Below, in pieces: positions 33,851 through 44,158 of a DNA stretch of 64,000 nt; position 1 is the stretch's first letter; every line of letters begins with the position of its first letter. The notes under the pieces are model-generated. The model saw only the letters and a list, made by a program, of their open reading frames with translations. It was not told the origin of the DNA and did no database searches. The stretch is taken from NCBI GenBank assembly GCA_029557915.1, contig JAKQHS010000030.1, positions 124,001 through 188,000 on the forward strand, in the 5' to 3' direction. This stretch comes from Bacteroidota bacterium. Its GTDB lineage: Bacteria > Bacteroidota > Bacteroidia > Chitinophagales > Saprospiraceae. The position numbers and the translations under genes were made by a program.

Positions 33851-36800
33851 TTATTTCAGGGCAAGCCGGACGGTGACTCCGCCTTTCGCTGTGGTGATGG
33901 GAAAGGATTCCTGCACCGCCGGGATAATCCGGCTGTAATCAAAAAAGAGCCGAAGGGTCACCCGGTCGTTGACTTCGTAATCGGCTGCGTTGGCAATCCG
34001 GAGCATTTTGGCTCCCCGGGTCGGCACGTTTTGGTCCTGGTCGAGCACCCGGTTATTGGTCAGGTCATCCCGGAAACTGAAATCAAATTTCAGGTTAAGG
34101 TCACTTCCTTTTTTTGCCTGGTTGGAGGTTCTACCGCGGGCATCGGGAGTTTGGTTGTCCCTGGGGGCATTAGGCCTGGTGCGCTGGGGCGCTTTTTTGC
34201 CGAAGGGCATGACTACGTTTTTAACCCTCCAGCCGAAACCCACGGTGATCTCCTTGGAATTTTGTTCGATCAGCTGGTAATCGATCATATTGAGTTGCAG
34301 GCTGCGCTGGATCGTATAGTCAAAATTCAATTGCAGGTCCGAGAGGGTCTTGATATCAATCCCGATCAGCGGATTGAAGGTTTCGGTCATGACCACGTTG
34401 GGGATTTCAATCCTGGAATAATAGTCTGCAGTCAGCGGCTTGGTGCGGTAGGCGGAATCCGGATCATAAAACACATCCGAGTTAAACTGGTTGACCATGA
34501 GCCGGGAAGTATATCCATGGCGGATGCTTGCCCCGGACAAGAAGTTCTTCAGGAAGGGGAGTTTATGGAGGCCGTTATAGGTCAGTTGCCAGTTGGGCCT
34601 GGGATTGGTTTTGAATACGTCCAGGCCGGAAGACTGCGGGTCCAGGCCGGTATAGGTGGCGATGAAAGCTGGGATGATGACCTGCTGGTTTTTCCTGCCG
34701 AAGCCTTCCTTATATCCTTCATTCAGGGGGTGGTCGCCGGCATCCGGTTTGTTGGGCTGGCGCTCCGAAAATATGGCCCTGTTCCTTTCAAATTGCGCAT
34801 ACAGGCTATCCACATTTTTTCCGAAGAGCGTGTTGATACCCAGGTAAGAAATATTGAAGGAACCCACTTCAGTGGGCGTGAGATGTTTGAAGCCTCCGCC
34901 CAATCCGTCATTTTTAAAGAATTCAAGATAGTTGCGGGTGTAGTTTTTGTTGAGCGAAAATTCGATGCTGAAATCATTGAAGGGTTCAAGGGTCAGGCGG
35001 GCATCCAGGGTTTGGTTGTAATTCCTGGAGAATTGCTGGTTCAGCCGGATATCGTCCGTGATCATTCCTTTTTGGGCAATATCTTCAAGCCAGGTCTGGC
35101 TCGGGTCCATGCCCAGGATATAAGCCCAGCCCGGTTCCCCAAATCCATTGGCCAGCCCAAGGTATTTTGGCAGGGACCGGAACCCCGGTACCAGGGAAGC
35201 CAGGTTTTCATTGTAGGTGAGCCGGCCTCGCCTCAAACTCATTAAGGGCCGGATCAAGGCTCTTTCAATCCATGAAGGTTGTTTTTCCGCCCTTTCCCTG
35301 GTGTTACGGGCAGGCTGGCCGGATTGGTCAGCGGGTGCGTTCCTGTCCCGGGTGCGCGCCGGTTGGCCCTGGCCGGAAGGGGGTTGATTGATCTTTTGCA
35401 GATAGGCCCATTTATCGTACAGGGCATCAAAATTCAGGTTTGCGGACAATTGCCTGGTCTGGCTGTTCTGAATGACATTGCCCAAAAAATCCACCACGTT
35501 CTCTGATCCCGCCAGCCAGGCAAAGGTGCCCGTGCCCTGGGCGGTCACCTGTACCCAATCCAGCAAAGGGATGTGCCGGGTAGGCAGGTTATAACTCGCA
35601 TTGTAATTGTGCATGTAGTTTTTGGGCCTTCCCAGGCTGCGGATGTTATCCCAGATGACTTCTTTATTTCTTTTAGGGTCATAGGTAGGGTCCAGCCGGC
35701 CCAGGCTATCCATCACGGCGAGCTCATCGATCGCTGAATTGTTGGATGCATTGAAGGAAAATTTGAAGGACTGGGTAAGGTCCCACTGAAGATTGTATTT
35801 CCGGTCCCAGAAAAACAATTTCGTGATAGCCCTGCCGTATTCAGGGGTCGAAAACCGGAAAGCCCGAGTCCCGTATCTACGGTCCAGCCCCGTCGAAAAG
35901 GAAAAGCTGTTGGGCAGGGGATTGATGTTAAACTGGGTGAACCACCGGACCAGTTTGTCGTTTTTGACCAGTTTGCGGAAGGGGGTCAGGTATTTCGCCT
36001 GCCGGGCAAAATTGTAGTTGAATCCTCCCTTATATACATTTTCCTGGTCTTTTTCGACGATGGGATCGTGGTTGGTGGTTTGGGTAAAGGAATAGTTGAA
36101 GTTGAAATTGGAGATGTCCCAGGGCGCGGGTTTGCTGTCCCCGGTCCTTTCCTTGCGTACATTGGTAAAATTGAAGCTGCGGATGGATTCGTAAGCCTGG
36201 GCCTGGCGGCGAATGGAGTCCTTCTCACTGCTGCTGCGTGTTTCGAGCAATTTGTCCTTCAGTTTTATATCCAGGTCGTAGGGATCAAATTTCGGAGCGC
36301 TGGCATTCACACTGAGCTGGGTGTAAAACGGGATTTTGATGCCCCATTTTGAAGGCAAAAATTTACCCAGTTCCAGGTTGGAATTGATGTCAAATTGTTT
36401 GAGGTCTTCCTGTCGCCGCTCGAGCACCTTCTGATCCAGGGCCCCCCACCCGATGCTGTTCATATTGCCGCTGATGGAAAGGTCACCCAGGTCGGCCAGC
36501 TGGATGTCCAGTCTTCCGATGGCGCCGTATCCTCCCTGTTCGTTGAGGCCGTTCAACCGCAATTCGTTGAACCAAACATCCGCTTCATGCTGCCTGGCGC
36601 TGCGGACCGGAAAACGCATGCCGAGCATGACCTGCTTTACCTTTCCGAGCGTGGGGTTCCCAACTATGGCAATGATCCTTTCCGGGTTTTCCGGATCGGG
36701 GATGGCGTATTCAAGGTCCAGCGGTGCGTTGTTTGCATTTCTTTCTTTTTTCAATTCCACCAGGGCCTGCAGGCTCAGGTCCAGTTCGTTTTCCACCTTC

Positions 36801-39800
36801 CAGATTTCTGTGGATTCCCTTCCCGGGATCACCTGGTCCCTTTTACTGAGCCGGGTGGGAATGCGGTACTCGTAATAATTGCTGGTAAAATCGCTTCCAA
36901 TCCGGAGAAAGGTGGTGAACTCCTCCGTGCCGAGGTCCTCCGGAGAATCGGCATGGACAAACATGCGGATCCGCTCATAGTTGCGCATGTCCATGCGGAT
37001 GGGTTTATACACGGCGCACCCGCAGCCTCCTTTCAGTTCTTTCACGGAAAGGGAAATGGATTGTTCGTTTTGAAGCAGATTGGGAAAGGGTCCAATCGAG
37101 TTTTCACGCTGGATCCCGGCAGGCACTACGTAGGGAATCGGAAAACGCTGGCTGTTTTCTTCAATATTGACATCGTTGACATCGAATTTAAAACTGTTGT
37201 CGATGTCATCGCTCGCGCAGAGCGGCAGCCGGTACCTCCTCCACTGGTTCCTGACCATGTCGATGGAATTCATCCTGAGGGTTACGGACTGATCAAAATC
37301 GGCCATATACATCCGGATGAAGCGGATGTTGCGCAATCCGCTGATGCTGCCGACCGTGGTATCCGGGCTTTCCAAAGGAATTTTTACCCTGTACCAGATT
37401 CTTCCGCCGGGGCCGGAAATGGTGTCGGTGATGTATTTATTGATCGCCATGCCCCCTGCATTATCCGGGTACATGGGCACGCGGTACTCATAATAAGCTT
37501 CACTCTGGTCGAAGGCATTGTCGTCATTGATGTCCTCCGATTCCGGGATCTGAGTGTAATTTTTGGCTTCCGTTCCCGACTGTTCGGTAAAACTGCTGTT
37601 TCCCTGGGGGTTGTTCCAGTCCTTATACCGGGTATAGATGTTATCGGTATTGGTGAACGACTCGTCATTAAAATATTTATAGTTGTCGTTGGCCGGATCT
37701 TCCCGGATCCGTTCATAGACCAGCGGGTTCAGGGACTGTACCTTTTGAAGGTAATCTGCATAATATCGCCTTTCTCCGTCATCATCCAGTCCGTCAAAGC
37801 CAAGGTCCTGTTGTTTCAGGATTTCCGGGTCGTTGTTGTGCGCACGCGTGATGGCCTGCACCAGCGGGATCCGGCCCCAGGCCGTCGAATCGATGCGGGT
37901 CATGTTTTTGGTGGTCGGCAATCCGTTTTCAAAGTACATGAGCCCGTCTTTCATGATGTCTTCGGAAATATCCCCGAGGTTTATATAGAGGTTTCCCCCG
38001 GTAGTCACCGGAGAACCATCGGATTTGGACATAAAAGGATTGAGGACCCAGAATTCGATGGTTTCAATATTGGCCGCTTCAAAATCGGTATTATACAGTC
38101 CCCGTTGAATACCGCCCCAGCGTGACCTGGGCTCCAGCAGGTTCCCGTTTTGATCCAGTCCTGCGGAATAAGGGGTGCCTCCCGGAACATCAAAATTGTA
38201 AGGTCCGCGCTGGTGCGGATTAAAATTCAGGTTGAAGGTATACAATTCGATATTCTGACCTGGTCCGATGTTTCGGTTTGGAAACAATTCGGTAATGTTG
38301 ATGGCGGTGGAATAGGCGTCTTCGTTGCCCCCCCTTACCCTGCGGTCGATCCGGTACCAGCTCATTTTAGCCCGGTTGACGAGCGGAAATGTGGTGTTCG
38401 AATTTTGGGGAGCGGATTCGCGGAACCTCCTTCCACTTGGCGTGCTGGCCGGAAACCATTGATTGACCGGAATGCCTAGGTCCTGGCTGCTGGTGCTCCC
38501 TTCAAAGTCATCAATATAGGCGGTGCCTCCTTTGTCCTTGCCCTGGTTGATCGCCCTGGAGTGTCCGGGCCTTAAAGCGGCTGCTTCGCCCAGGAAGGAT
38601 ATTTTGGAATTTTCTTTTGTGGATAATAAAGGCAACCGGTCCAGCAAGCGGGTGATCCAGGGCGCCTCGTTGTTGTACACCAGGTCCAGCCCGTAGATTC
38701 CGTTGTTGATGGGGTCCTCCCCGATATTTACTTTTTGCGTATAAGGCCTTTCAAACAAACGCATCACGGTCCCCCCCACCGAAAGGTGTTTGTTGAATTC
38801 ATATTCGCCGCGGAGCCCGAACATCGTCCGGTTGTTATTGAACCCAAAAAGGGAATTGTCTTCATAATCTATGGAAACCGGAACCCCGGAACTCAGAATG
38901 GCCGGGTCGGTGACCCTCACCCTGCCGGTCTGGTAATCGATCTCATATTGGTTGGGGGACAATTCCTGGGCCCCGGCCCTCACCCGTACGGATCCCTGGG
39001 GTATATTAAAGGAATTGAGAGCCACATCCCCCCCGCTCGATGATTTATACTCCCCCCGGATGATGTACCGGTTGGCTTCCGGAAAATTTAGGGAAGCGGC
39101 CTTGGTGGAATCGTAGAGTTGCTGGAAAACATACTTTTTTCTCAGGTCTGGATCGGAGATCTTTTTCCCCAGGCTTTCCCCGAAGGGCTCCAGCACCGGG
39201 AACATCATTCTTCCGCTTTGAGGATCGATGGTCAGTCCGGGCACAAAATCAAAGACTCCGTCGGGAAAGGGGTCCCGTTGTTTGTTGAGTTTGTCGAGGT
39301 TGAGCAGGTTGAGGAGGGGGATGCTTTTCAGTTCCGTCTCCGGGAGAAAACGTTTTTCCCCTGCCCCGGGGTCGTCGAATAAAACATCCAGTTTAAAATC
39401 CTCTTCACTGATGCCAAAGGACCGCAGGGAATAGAAATTTTTCATCATCAGGTCCCAGATGGGGATATCCACCCGGTTGGAGCGGGGCTTGACCAGTTTG
39501 GTGACGATGACGTTGAGCGAATCCGGGGCAACTTCCTGGGTAAATTCCCCCACTTTATAAGCTTTTCCGTTGAAGGTGTATTTATAGGAAATGGCCACGA
39601 TGTCGCTGGGCCGCACGACACGGCGGAAAGAGATAAATCCGAGATCGGGATGAACCGTATATTCCCGCTGGTCCAGCAACTTTCCTTTGAACACTTCAAA
39701 GTCCCTGCCGATGGCAAAGTTAAAAGGGGGCCGTTGCAGCCCGCTGACCACCTTGTCCGTTTGCCGAAGGCTTGGATCATTGATAAACTGCTGGTAAATG

Positions 39801-41002
39801 CGGTTGGTCCCGTTGGTGGGCAGTTTCTGGTTTGTGGTCATGTCGATGACCGGGGTCGATCCCATCCTCCAGAAGTCCGGGTCGGGATTGTTCATCCGGT
39901 CGTATTCCCCCAGGTCGGAAAAAGCCACCACCTGTCTCAGGTTGTTTATATCCCTGGGGTCCGGGCTGACCCAGACCTGGATGCTGTTGAGGTCGATCTT
40001 CGCCAGGGTACTGATATAGGGCAGGCGAACCATGGCCCCCTCAAAAGTATTCCTGAAATAATGTCCCAGTAAATAATGTTGATTCTCATCGTATTCATCG
40101 CCCGGAATTTCAAAATCCTGAAGCAGGGCCCCGCCCTGCAGGTTGATCCGCTGTTGCTGGGTCCTTGACTGGGAGGCGATCCCGGTAAGCCGGAGGTGGC
40201 CAAACTGTGTTTCTGCCTTTACCCCGAAGAGTTTTTGCGCCCCCTGGATCAGACTGGTCCTCAGGGGCAGGCTGACGTCCCCGGCATCAATTTTTTTAAT
40301 GATTTCATCTTCACTGAACTGATCGCTGTTGTAATTCAGTTTCATCACGTTGTCAAAATCAAAGGTGGCCTGGCTGTTGTAGCTGGTATTGAGGTTGAGT
40401 TTCTCACCGATCTTGCCCTGGAGGTTCATCTGGATGTTCATGTCAAAGTCAAAATTGGTCTGCCTCTGCTGACGAATGGTCAGCGACGGGTTTTTGACAT
40501 TTTGATAATTTGCCCCGAAGGTGAGATCGACGTTACCCTGCGGCCTGATTTCGACGGTATTGCCTCCAAACAGGCGATCGATCAGGGTCTTCTTGACATC
40601 GATTTTCTCCACCGGATCCCTTCCCGTGGTCTGGCGCCCTGAGGAACTGCCCGCGAGCTCGTTGAAATAATCCTGCTGGAGCTGTTTGTTTTTATATCGC
40701 ACATATTCCTCAAAAGTCATCGATTGGGTGCTGAGGTATTCGGAGCCGATCCTTTCGGTCAGGATGTACCGGTTGGTCTCCGGATCGTATTGCACTTCCT
40801 TTTCTATCGAGGCCGGGTCCCGGAGGTCGATGGGATCTTTTTTATCCTGGGGAAGCCGGATTTTTTGGGCGGGAGTGGTATCAGGAATATGCGTTAAACT
40901 TTCCTTAATGTTTCCGGGATTGGGCGGAAGGGTAGCCTTCGATGAATTTGCGAAACCTGAGACAATCCAAATACTACAAAAACCAAGTAGAAATGACTTC
41001 AT
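33851..41002 (-). CDS. sprA: SprA, type IX secretion system outer membrane translocon
   Basis: A 2383-residue protein starting at ATG 41002 with a signal peptide (KSFLLGFCSIWIVSGFANS). SprA (Sov) forms the giant 36-strand outer membrane barrel through which T9SS cargo leaves the periplasm. Family features include ADVWFNELRLNGLNEQGGYG, many NFDYTIQRS-like amphipathic strands, and the conserved end of the barrel (GGVTVRLALK). The length matches known SprA proteins (about 2400). Earlier in-frame starts lie in the leader. It is downstream of ruvA, as in Flavobacterium johnsoniae. It would export the beta-helix protein encoded at 6214. Confidence 0.96.
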   Translation of the reverse strand: MKSFLLGFCSIWIVSGFANSSKATLPPNPGNIKESLTHIPDTTPAQKIRLPQDKKDPIDLRDPASIEKEVQYDPETNRYILTERIGSEYLSTQSMTFEEYVRYKNKQLQQDYFNELAGSSSGRQTTGRDPVEKIDVKKTLIDRLFGGNTVEIRPQGNVDLTFGANYQNVKNPSLTIRQQRQTNFDFDMNIQMNLQGKIGEKLNLNTSYNSQATFDFDNVMKLNYNSDQFSEDEIIKKIDAGDVSLPLRTSLIQGAQKLFGVKAETQFGHLRLTGIASQSRTQQQRINLQGGALLQDFEIPGDEYDENQHYLLGHYFRNTFEGAMVRLPYISTLAKIDLNSIQVWVSPDPRDINNLRQVVAFSDLGEYDRMNNPDPDFWRMGSTPVIDMTTNQKLPTNGTNRIYQQFINDPSLRQTDKVVSGLQRPPFNFAIGRDFEVFKGKLLDQREYTVHPDLGFISFRRVVRPSDIVAISYKYTFNGKAYKVGEFTQEVAPDSLNVIVTKLVKPRSNRVDIPIWDLMMKNFYSLRSFGISEEDFKLDVLFDDPGAGEKRFLPETELKSIPLLNLLNLDKLNKQRDPFPDGVFDFVPGLTIDPQSGRMMFPVLEPFGESLGKKISDPDLRKKYVFQQLYDSTKAASLNFPEANRYIIRGEYKSSSGGDVALNSFNIPQGSVRVRAGAQELSPNQYEIDYQTGRVRVTDPAILSSGVPVSIDYEDNSLFGFNNNRTMFGLRGEYEFNKHLSVGGTVMRLFERPYTQKVNIGEDPINNGIYGLDLVYNNEAPWITRLLDRLPLLSTKENSKISFLGEAAALRPGHSRAINQGKDKGGTAYIDDFEGSTSSQDLGIPVNQWFPASTPSGRRFRESAPQNSNTTFPLVNRAKMSWYRIDRRVRGGNEDAYSTAINITELFPNRNIGPGQNIELYTFNLNFNPHQRGPYNFDVPGGTPYSAGLDQNGNLLEPRSRWGGIQRGLYNTDFEAANIETIEFWVLNPFMSKSDGSPVTTGGNLYINLGDISEDIMKDGLMYFENGLPTTKNMTRIDSTAWGRIPLVQAITRAHNNDPEILKQQDLGFDGLDDDGERRYYADYLQKVQSLNPLVYERIREDPANDNYKYFNDESFTNTDNIYTRYKDWNNPQGNSSFTEQSGTEAKNYTQIPESEDINDDNAFDQSEAYYEYRVPMYPDNAGGMAINKYITDTISGPGGRIWYRVKIPLESPDTTVGSISGLRNIRFIRMYMADFDQSVTLRMNSIDMVRNQWRRYRLPLCASDDIDNSFKFDVNDVNIEENSQRFPIPYVVPAGIQRENSIGPFPNLLQNEQSISLSVKELKGGCGCAVYKPIRMDMRNYERIRMFVHADSPEDLGTEEFTTFLRIGSDFTSNYYEYRIPTRLSKRDQVIPGRESTEIWKVENELDLSLQALVELKKERNANNAPLDLEYAIPDPENPERIIAIVGNPTLGKVKQVMLGMRFPVRSARQHEADVWFNELRLNGLNEQGGYGAIGRLDIQLADLGDLSISGNMNSIGWGALDQKVLERRQEDLKQFDINSNLELGKFLPSKWGIKIPFYTQLSVNASAPKFDPYDLDIKLKDKLLETRSSSEKDSIRRQAQAYESIRSFNFTNVRKERTGDSKPAPWDISNFNFNYSFTQTTNHDPIVEKDQENVYKGGFNYNFARQAKYLTPFRKLVKNDKLVRWFTQFNINPLPNSFSFSTGLDRRYGTRAFRFSTPEYGRAITKLFFWDRKYNLQWDLTQSFKFSFNASNNSAIDELAVMDSLGRLDPTYDPKRNKEVIWDNIRSLGRPKNYMHNYNASYNLPTRHIPLLDWVQVTAQGTGTFAWLAGSENVVDFLGNVIQNSQTRQLSANLNFDALYDKWAYLQKINQPPSGQGQPARTRDRNAPADQSGQPARNTRERAEKQPSWIERALIRPLMSLRRGRLTYNENLASLVPGFRSLPKYLGLANGFGEPGWAYILGMDPSQTWLEDIAQKGMITDDIRLNQQFSRNYNQTLDARLTLEPFNDFSIEFSLNKNYTRNYLEFFKNDGLGGGFKHLTPTEVGSFNISYLGINTLFGKNVDSLYAQFERNRAIFSERQPNKPDAGDHPLNEGYKEGFGRKNQQVIIPAFIATYTGLDPQSSGLDVFKTNPRPNWQLTYNGLHKLPFLKNFLSGASIRHGYTSRLMVNQFNSDVFYDPDSAYRTKPLTADYYSRIEIPNVVMTETFNPLIGIDIKTLSDLQLNFDYTIQRSLQLNMIDYQLIEQNSKEITVGFGWRVKNVVMPFGKKAPQRTRPNAPRDNQTPDARGRTSNQAKKGSDLNLKFDFSFRDDLTNNRVLDQDQNVPTRGAKMLRIANAADYEVNDRVTLRLFFDYSRIIPAVQESFPITTAKGGVTVRLALK

Positions 41003-41121
41003 TTTAATGGTTAAGTGATATTTCCCCGCGGGCATATCGAATTTACAATGATCAGAGGTTGATGCGTCCACAAATATCAGCGGCGAAATTAATAATAACT
41101 TTCTAATTTAAAAATAGTTAT

Positions 41122-41141
41122 GCATTAATTCCAGCATTAAT
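41122..41141 (-). repeat. Short direct repeat upstream of sprA
   Basis: GCATTAAT occurs at 41122-41129 and 41134-41141, a 12-base period, in the 155-base gap between ruvA and sprA. A near-consensus GATATTTG on the minus strand lies between it and the sprA start. The role is unknown. Confidence 0.25.
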
Positions 41142-41157
41142 ATGACCCCCTTCATAC

Positions 41158-41751
41158 TCAGGATGACATTTGTTTCAAGGCCAGCTTGATCAACTCTTCC
41201 ACGCTTTGGATGGCTTGCTTCTGAAGGATCCCGGCAATCACCTGTTGGCTTTTCTGCCTTTGGAACCCCAATGCAATCAATGCAGATAACGATTCTGCCT
41301 GCAAAGTATTGTGATAGACCGGACCGGCGGGGACTGATTTGGATTCGGGCTCCCTGCCTATCTTGTCTTTGAGATCCAAGAGGATACGTTTGGCTGTTTT
41401 TTCACCTATGCCTTTGATGGCTTTGAAAGTGAGGTCGTCCTCGCGCAGGATGGCCGATTTGATGGCATCCGGGGTAAGGGCGGACAAAATCAACTGGGCC
41501 GTTCCCGTTCCGACCCCGTTTACGGAAATCAGTTGAAGGAAAAGCTGTTTTTCATCCAACTGTGCAAATCCGTAGAGGACATGGGCGTCTTCCTTTACGG
41601 CGAGATGCGTATACAACAACACCTCTTCTTTTTTATCGATCTGGCTGTAGGTATGCAGGCTGATGTGCACGTGATACCCTACCCCATGGCAGTCCACGAC
41701 GGCCAGGGTGGGATGGATCACAGACAGTTTCCCTTTGAGATAATAATACAT
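41158..41751 (-). CDS. ruvA: Holliday junction branch migration protein RuvA
   Basis: A 197-residue DNA-binding subunit of RuvAB: N-terminal OB fold (MYYYLKGKLSVIHPTLAVVDCHGVGYHV, only cited by position 1-28), helix-hairpin-helix pairs LISVNGVGTGTAQLIL and KGIGEKTAKRILLDLKDK in the middle, and the C-terminal RuvB-binding domain (ALIALGFQRQKSQQV). It holds four-way DNA junctions for branch migration. The neighbouring sprA arrangement is conserved in Bacteroidota. Confidence 0.96.
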   Translation of the reverse strand: MYYYLKGKLSVIHPTLAVVDCHGVGYHVHISLHTYSQIDKKEEVLLYTHLAVKEDAHVLYGFAQLDEKQLFLQLISVNGVGTGTAQLILSALTPDAIKSAILREDDLTFKAIKGIGEKTAKRILLDLKDKIGREPESKSVPAGPVYHNTLQAESLSALIALGFQRQKSQQVIAGILQKQAIQSVEELIKLALKQMSS

Positions 41752-41886
41752 ATAATATTTTTATATATAAATTTAGCCGGCGCAAATTTTGCAAATATTA
41801 TTGAGACTTGGGAAGTAAAATTCCCCGGATGGCCCGGATTCCGGGTGAGGAAGTAAGGGAGCTGAAAATCGCTCCATCCCGAATCC

Positions 41887-41920
41887 TTTGTTCCCCAGAA
41901 CTTTCAAATCACTACATTTA
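41887..41920 (+). promoter_or_regulatory. Near-consensus promoter, TTTG-N22-TACATTTA
   Basis: TTTG (41887-41890) and TACATTTA (41913-41920, one mismatch to TAnnTTTG) lie 21 bases before the epimerase ATG at 41942. Confidence 0.45.
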
Positions 41921-41941
41921 GCCCACAATTCTTAGTCCTGA

Positions 41942-42940
41942 ATGCGTCATAGCTTTTTTTGCATTGATGCCCATACCTGCGGCAATCCGGTGAGACTGGT
42001 TGCAGGCGGCGCGCCCATGCTCAGCGGAAACAACATGAGCGAAAAGAGGCAGCATTTCCTCCGTGAGTATGACTGGATCAGGCAGGGCCTGATGTTTGAA
42101 CCCCGGGGACATGATATGATGAGCGGAAGCATCCTTTATCCTCCCCACGACCCGGCCAATGATTTTGCACTCCTGTTCATCGAAACCTCCGGATGCCTGC
42201 CCATGTGCGGCCACGGGACGATCGGGACCATTACCATTGCCATCGAGCATGGCCTCATCCGGCCGAAGACCCCCGGAAAACTCAGTTTGGAAGCCCCCGC
42301 CGGCCTGGTCCTGATCGAATATCGCCAGGAAGGCGATAAGGTAGAATCCGTGAAACTGACCAATGTGCCCTCTTTCCTGGAGGCTGCCGGGGTGGAAGTG
42401 GAATGTCCCGGGCTGGGCTTGCTGCACGTAGATATTGCTTATGGGGGCAACTACTATGCGATCGTGGATGAACAGGCCAATTATAAGGGCCTTGATCATT
42501 ATACCGCAGGACAATTGATCCAGTGGAGCCCGGTGCTCCGCCAGCGCATCAACGAAAAACTTAAACTGGTCCATCCCGGGGACCCGACCATCGGCAAATG
42601 TTCCCATATCCTGTGGACCGGAAGGCCCCGATCGGAACACGCCCACGCTCGCAATGCGGTTTTTTATGGAGATAAAGCCATAGACCGGTCTCCCTGCGGT
42701 ACCGGCACCTCGGCCAGGATGGCACAATGGGCCGCCCAGGGTAAACTACAGACAGGCGATTCGTTTGTACATGAAAGCATCATTTTCAGCACATTTACCG
42801 GTAAGGTGGAAGGCACCATGGATTATTATGGAAGGCAGGCGATCATACCCAGTATTGAAGGTTGGGCAAAGGTCACCGGATACAATACGATTTTTATTGA
42901 TGACGATGACCCCTACGCCCATGGTTTCCAGGTTATATAG
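41942..42940 (+). CDS. Proline racemase family, probable 4-hydroxyproline 2-epimerase
   Basis: A 332-residue enzyme with both catalytic cysteines of the family: Cys89 in PMCGHGTIG and Cys252 in DRSPCGTGTSARM. Two cysteines indicate an epimerase/racemase rather than a trans-3-hydroxyproline dehydratase, where one is replaced. It would convert trans-4-hydroxy-L-proline to the cis-D form in the cytoplasm. The flavoprotein gene nine bases downstream encodes the expected next step. The remaining pathway enzymes (a DapA-type deaminase and a semialdehyde dehydrogenase) are not adjacent. Proline racemase activity is an alternative. Confidence 0.85.
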   Translation: MRHSFFCIDAHTCGNPVRLVAGGAPMLSGNNMSEKRQHFLREYDWIRQGLMFEPRGHDMMSGSILYPPHDPANDFALLFIETSGCLPMCGHGTIGTITIAIEHGLIRPKTPGKLSLEAPAGLVLIEYRQEGDKVESVKLTNVPSFLEAAGVEVECPGLGLLHVDIAYGGNYYAIVDEQANYKGLDHYTAGQLIQWSPVLRQRINEKLKLVHPGDPTIGKCSHILWTGRPRSEHAHARNAVFYGDKAIDRSPCGTGTSARMAQWAAQGKLQTGDSFVHESIIFSTFTGKVEGTMDYYGRQAIIPSIEGWAKVTGYNTIFIDDDDPYAHGFQVI

Positions 42941-42949
42941 TTTTGCAGG

Positions 42950-44158
42950 ATGAGGGTTTGTGTGATCGGGGGGGGCGTGATCGGGCTGTTCAGCGCCTGG
43001 TACTTGGTCCGGTCAGGACACGAAGTCTGCCTGGTCGACCGGAATAATTTTAATGAGGGCGCCTCACACGGAAATGCCGGCATGATCTGCCCGAGTCATT
43101 TTACACCCCTAGCTGCCCCCGGGGTGATCCGTCAAAGCCTTAAATGGATGTTCGATTCCGGCAGTCCTTTTTATATCAAACCCAGGTTTGACCCGGACTT
43201 CATCCGCTGGGGCCTGCAATTTTTCAGAAAAGCCAATAGACGGCATGTAAAGGCCAGCATTGGCCCTTTGTCCGCCCTCCTGCAATGGTCCTCTTCTTTG
43301 TATCGTGACCTGGCTGAGGAGGGTATGGACCTGTCCTTATCCCAAAGGGGCATTATAATGGCCTGCAAAGGGCAGCATACCCTCGATGAGGAAAGCCATA
43401 TCGCAGGTCAGGCCGCGGGAATAGGGATCCGCACCAGGATCTTGTCGTCCGGGGAGATCCACGACCTGAATCCCGGGGTCCGGTTTAAATTGACAGGTGG
43501 CGTACACTATCTGGATGATATGCACCTGGTTCCTGAAAAGCTGATTACAAGCCTGAAAGCCGATTTGTCCGGGAAGGCCGAAATGCTTTCCGGCATTGAA
43601 GTGACCGGCTTTCACCGCGAAAACGATCGGATTGACCGTGCATTAACCCAAGCTGGAGAAATCCGGGCAGACTTTTTTGTTCTTGCCGGCGGGGCCTGGA
43701 CCGGAAAACTGGCCAGAATGGCCGGCGAATATGCCGCCATAGAGCCCGGCAAAGGTTATAACATCACCATTCCTGAAGCCAATCCCCAACTCTCAACCCC
43801 CCTGATCCTGGTCGAAGACCGGGTGGCCATCACGCCCATGGACCAGGCCCTCCGGCTCGGGGGAACGATGGAATTGAGCGGGATAAACGACCTGGTCCTC
43901 ACCCGGCGGGTCACCGGGATCCTTCGGGCTATTGAGTCCTGCCTGCCGGATTTCGGGATGGACCAGACTTCCGTGCTGAAACCCTGGTTTGGATTCAGAC
44001 CGCTCAGCCCAACCGGTTTACCGGTCATTGCCCCGCTCGGGAGGCTCCGGAATGTCATGATCAATGCCGGGCATGGCATGCTTGGCCTTTCCCTGGCCCC
44101 GGCCAGCGGGAAACTGCTAAACCAATTGATCGCGGATCACGTTAGAGGGGTAGCATGA
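42950..44158 (+). CDS. FAD-dependent D-amino acid dehydrogenase, probable cis-4-hydroxy-D-proline dehydrogenase
   Basis: A 402-residue DAO-family flavoprotein: the FAD loop VIGGGVIGLFSAWYL at residues 4-18 with VCLVDRNNFN, then SHGNAGMICPSHF typical of DadA-like enzymes, and a C-terminal GFRPLSPTGLPVI and NAGHGMLGLSLAPASGK. In hydroxyproline catabolism such enzymes oxidise cis-4-hydroxy-D-proline to a pyrroline. The gene context supports this role; general D-amino acid oxidation is possible. The stop overlaps the uvrC start by four bases. Confidence 0.85.
   Translation: MRVCVIGGGVIGLFSAWYLVRSGHEVCLVDRNNFNEGASHGNAGMICPSHFTPLAAPGVIRQSLKWMFDSGSPFYIKPRFDPDFIRWGLQFFRKANRRHVKASIGPLSALLQWSSSLYRDLAEEGMDLSLSQRGIIMACKGQHTLDEESHIAGQAAGIGIRTRILSSGEIHDLNPGVRFKLTGGVHYLDDMHLVPEKLITSLKADLSGKAEMLSGIEVTGFHRENDRIDRALTQAGEIRADFFVLAGGAWTGKLARMAGEYAAIEPGKGYNITIPEANPQLSTPLILVEDRVAITPMDQALRLGGTMELSGINDLVLTRRVTGILRAIESCLPDFGMDQTSVLKPWFGFRPLSPTGLPVIAPLGRLRNVMINAGHGMLGLSLAPASGKLLNQLIADHVRGVA

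Noticed and set aside
36395-38125. A 576-codon open frame on the plus strand inside sprA
   Set aside because: It lies wholly antisense to the well-supported sprA gene, has no recognisable domain and is explained by codon bias of the opposite strand.
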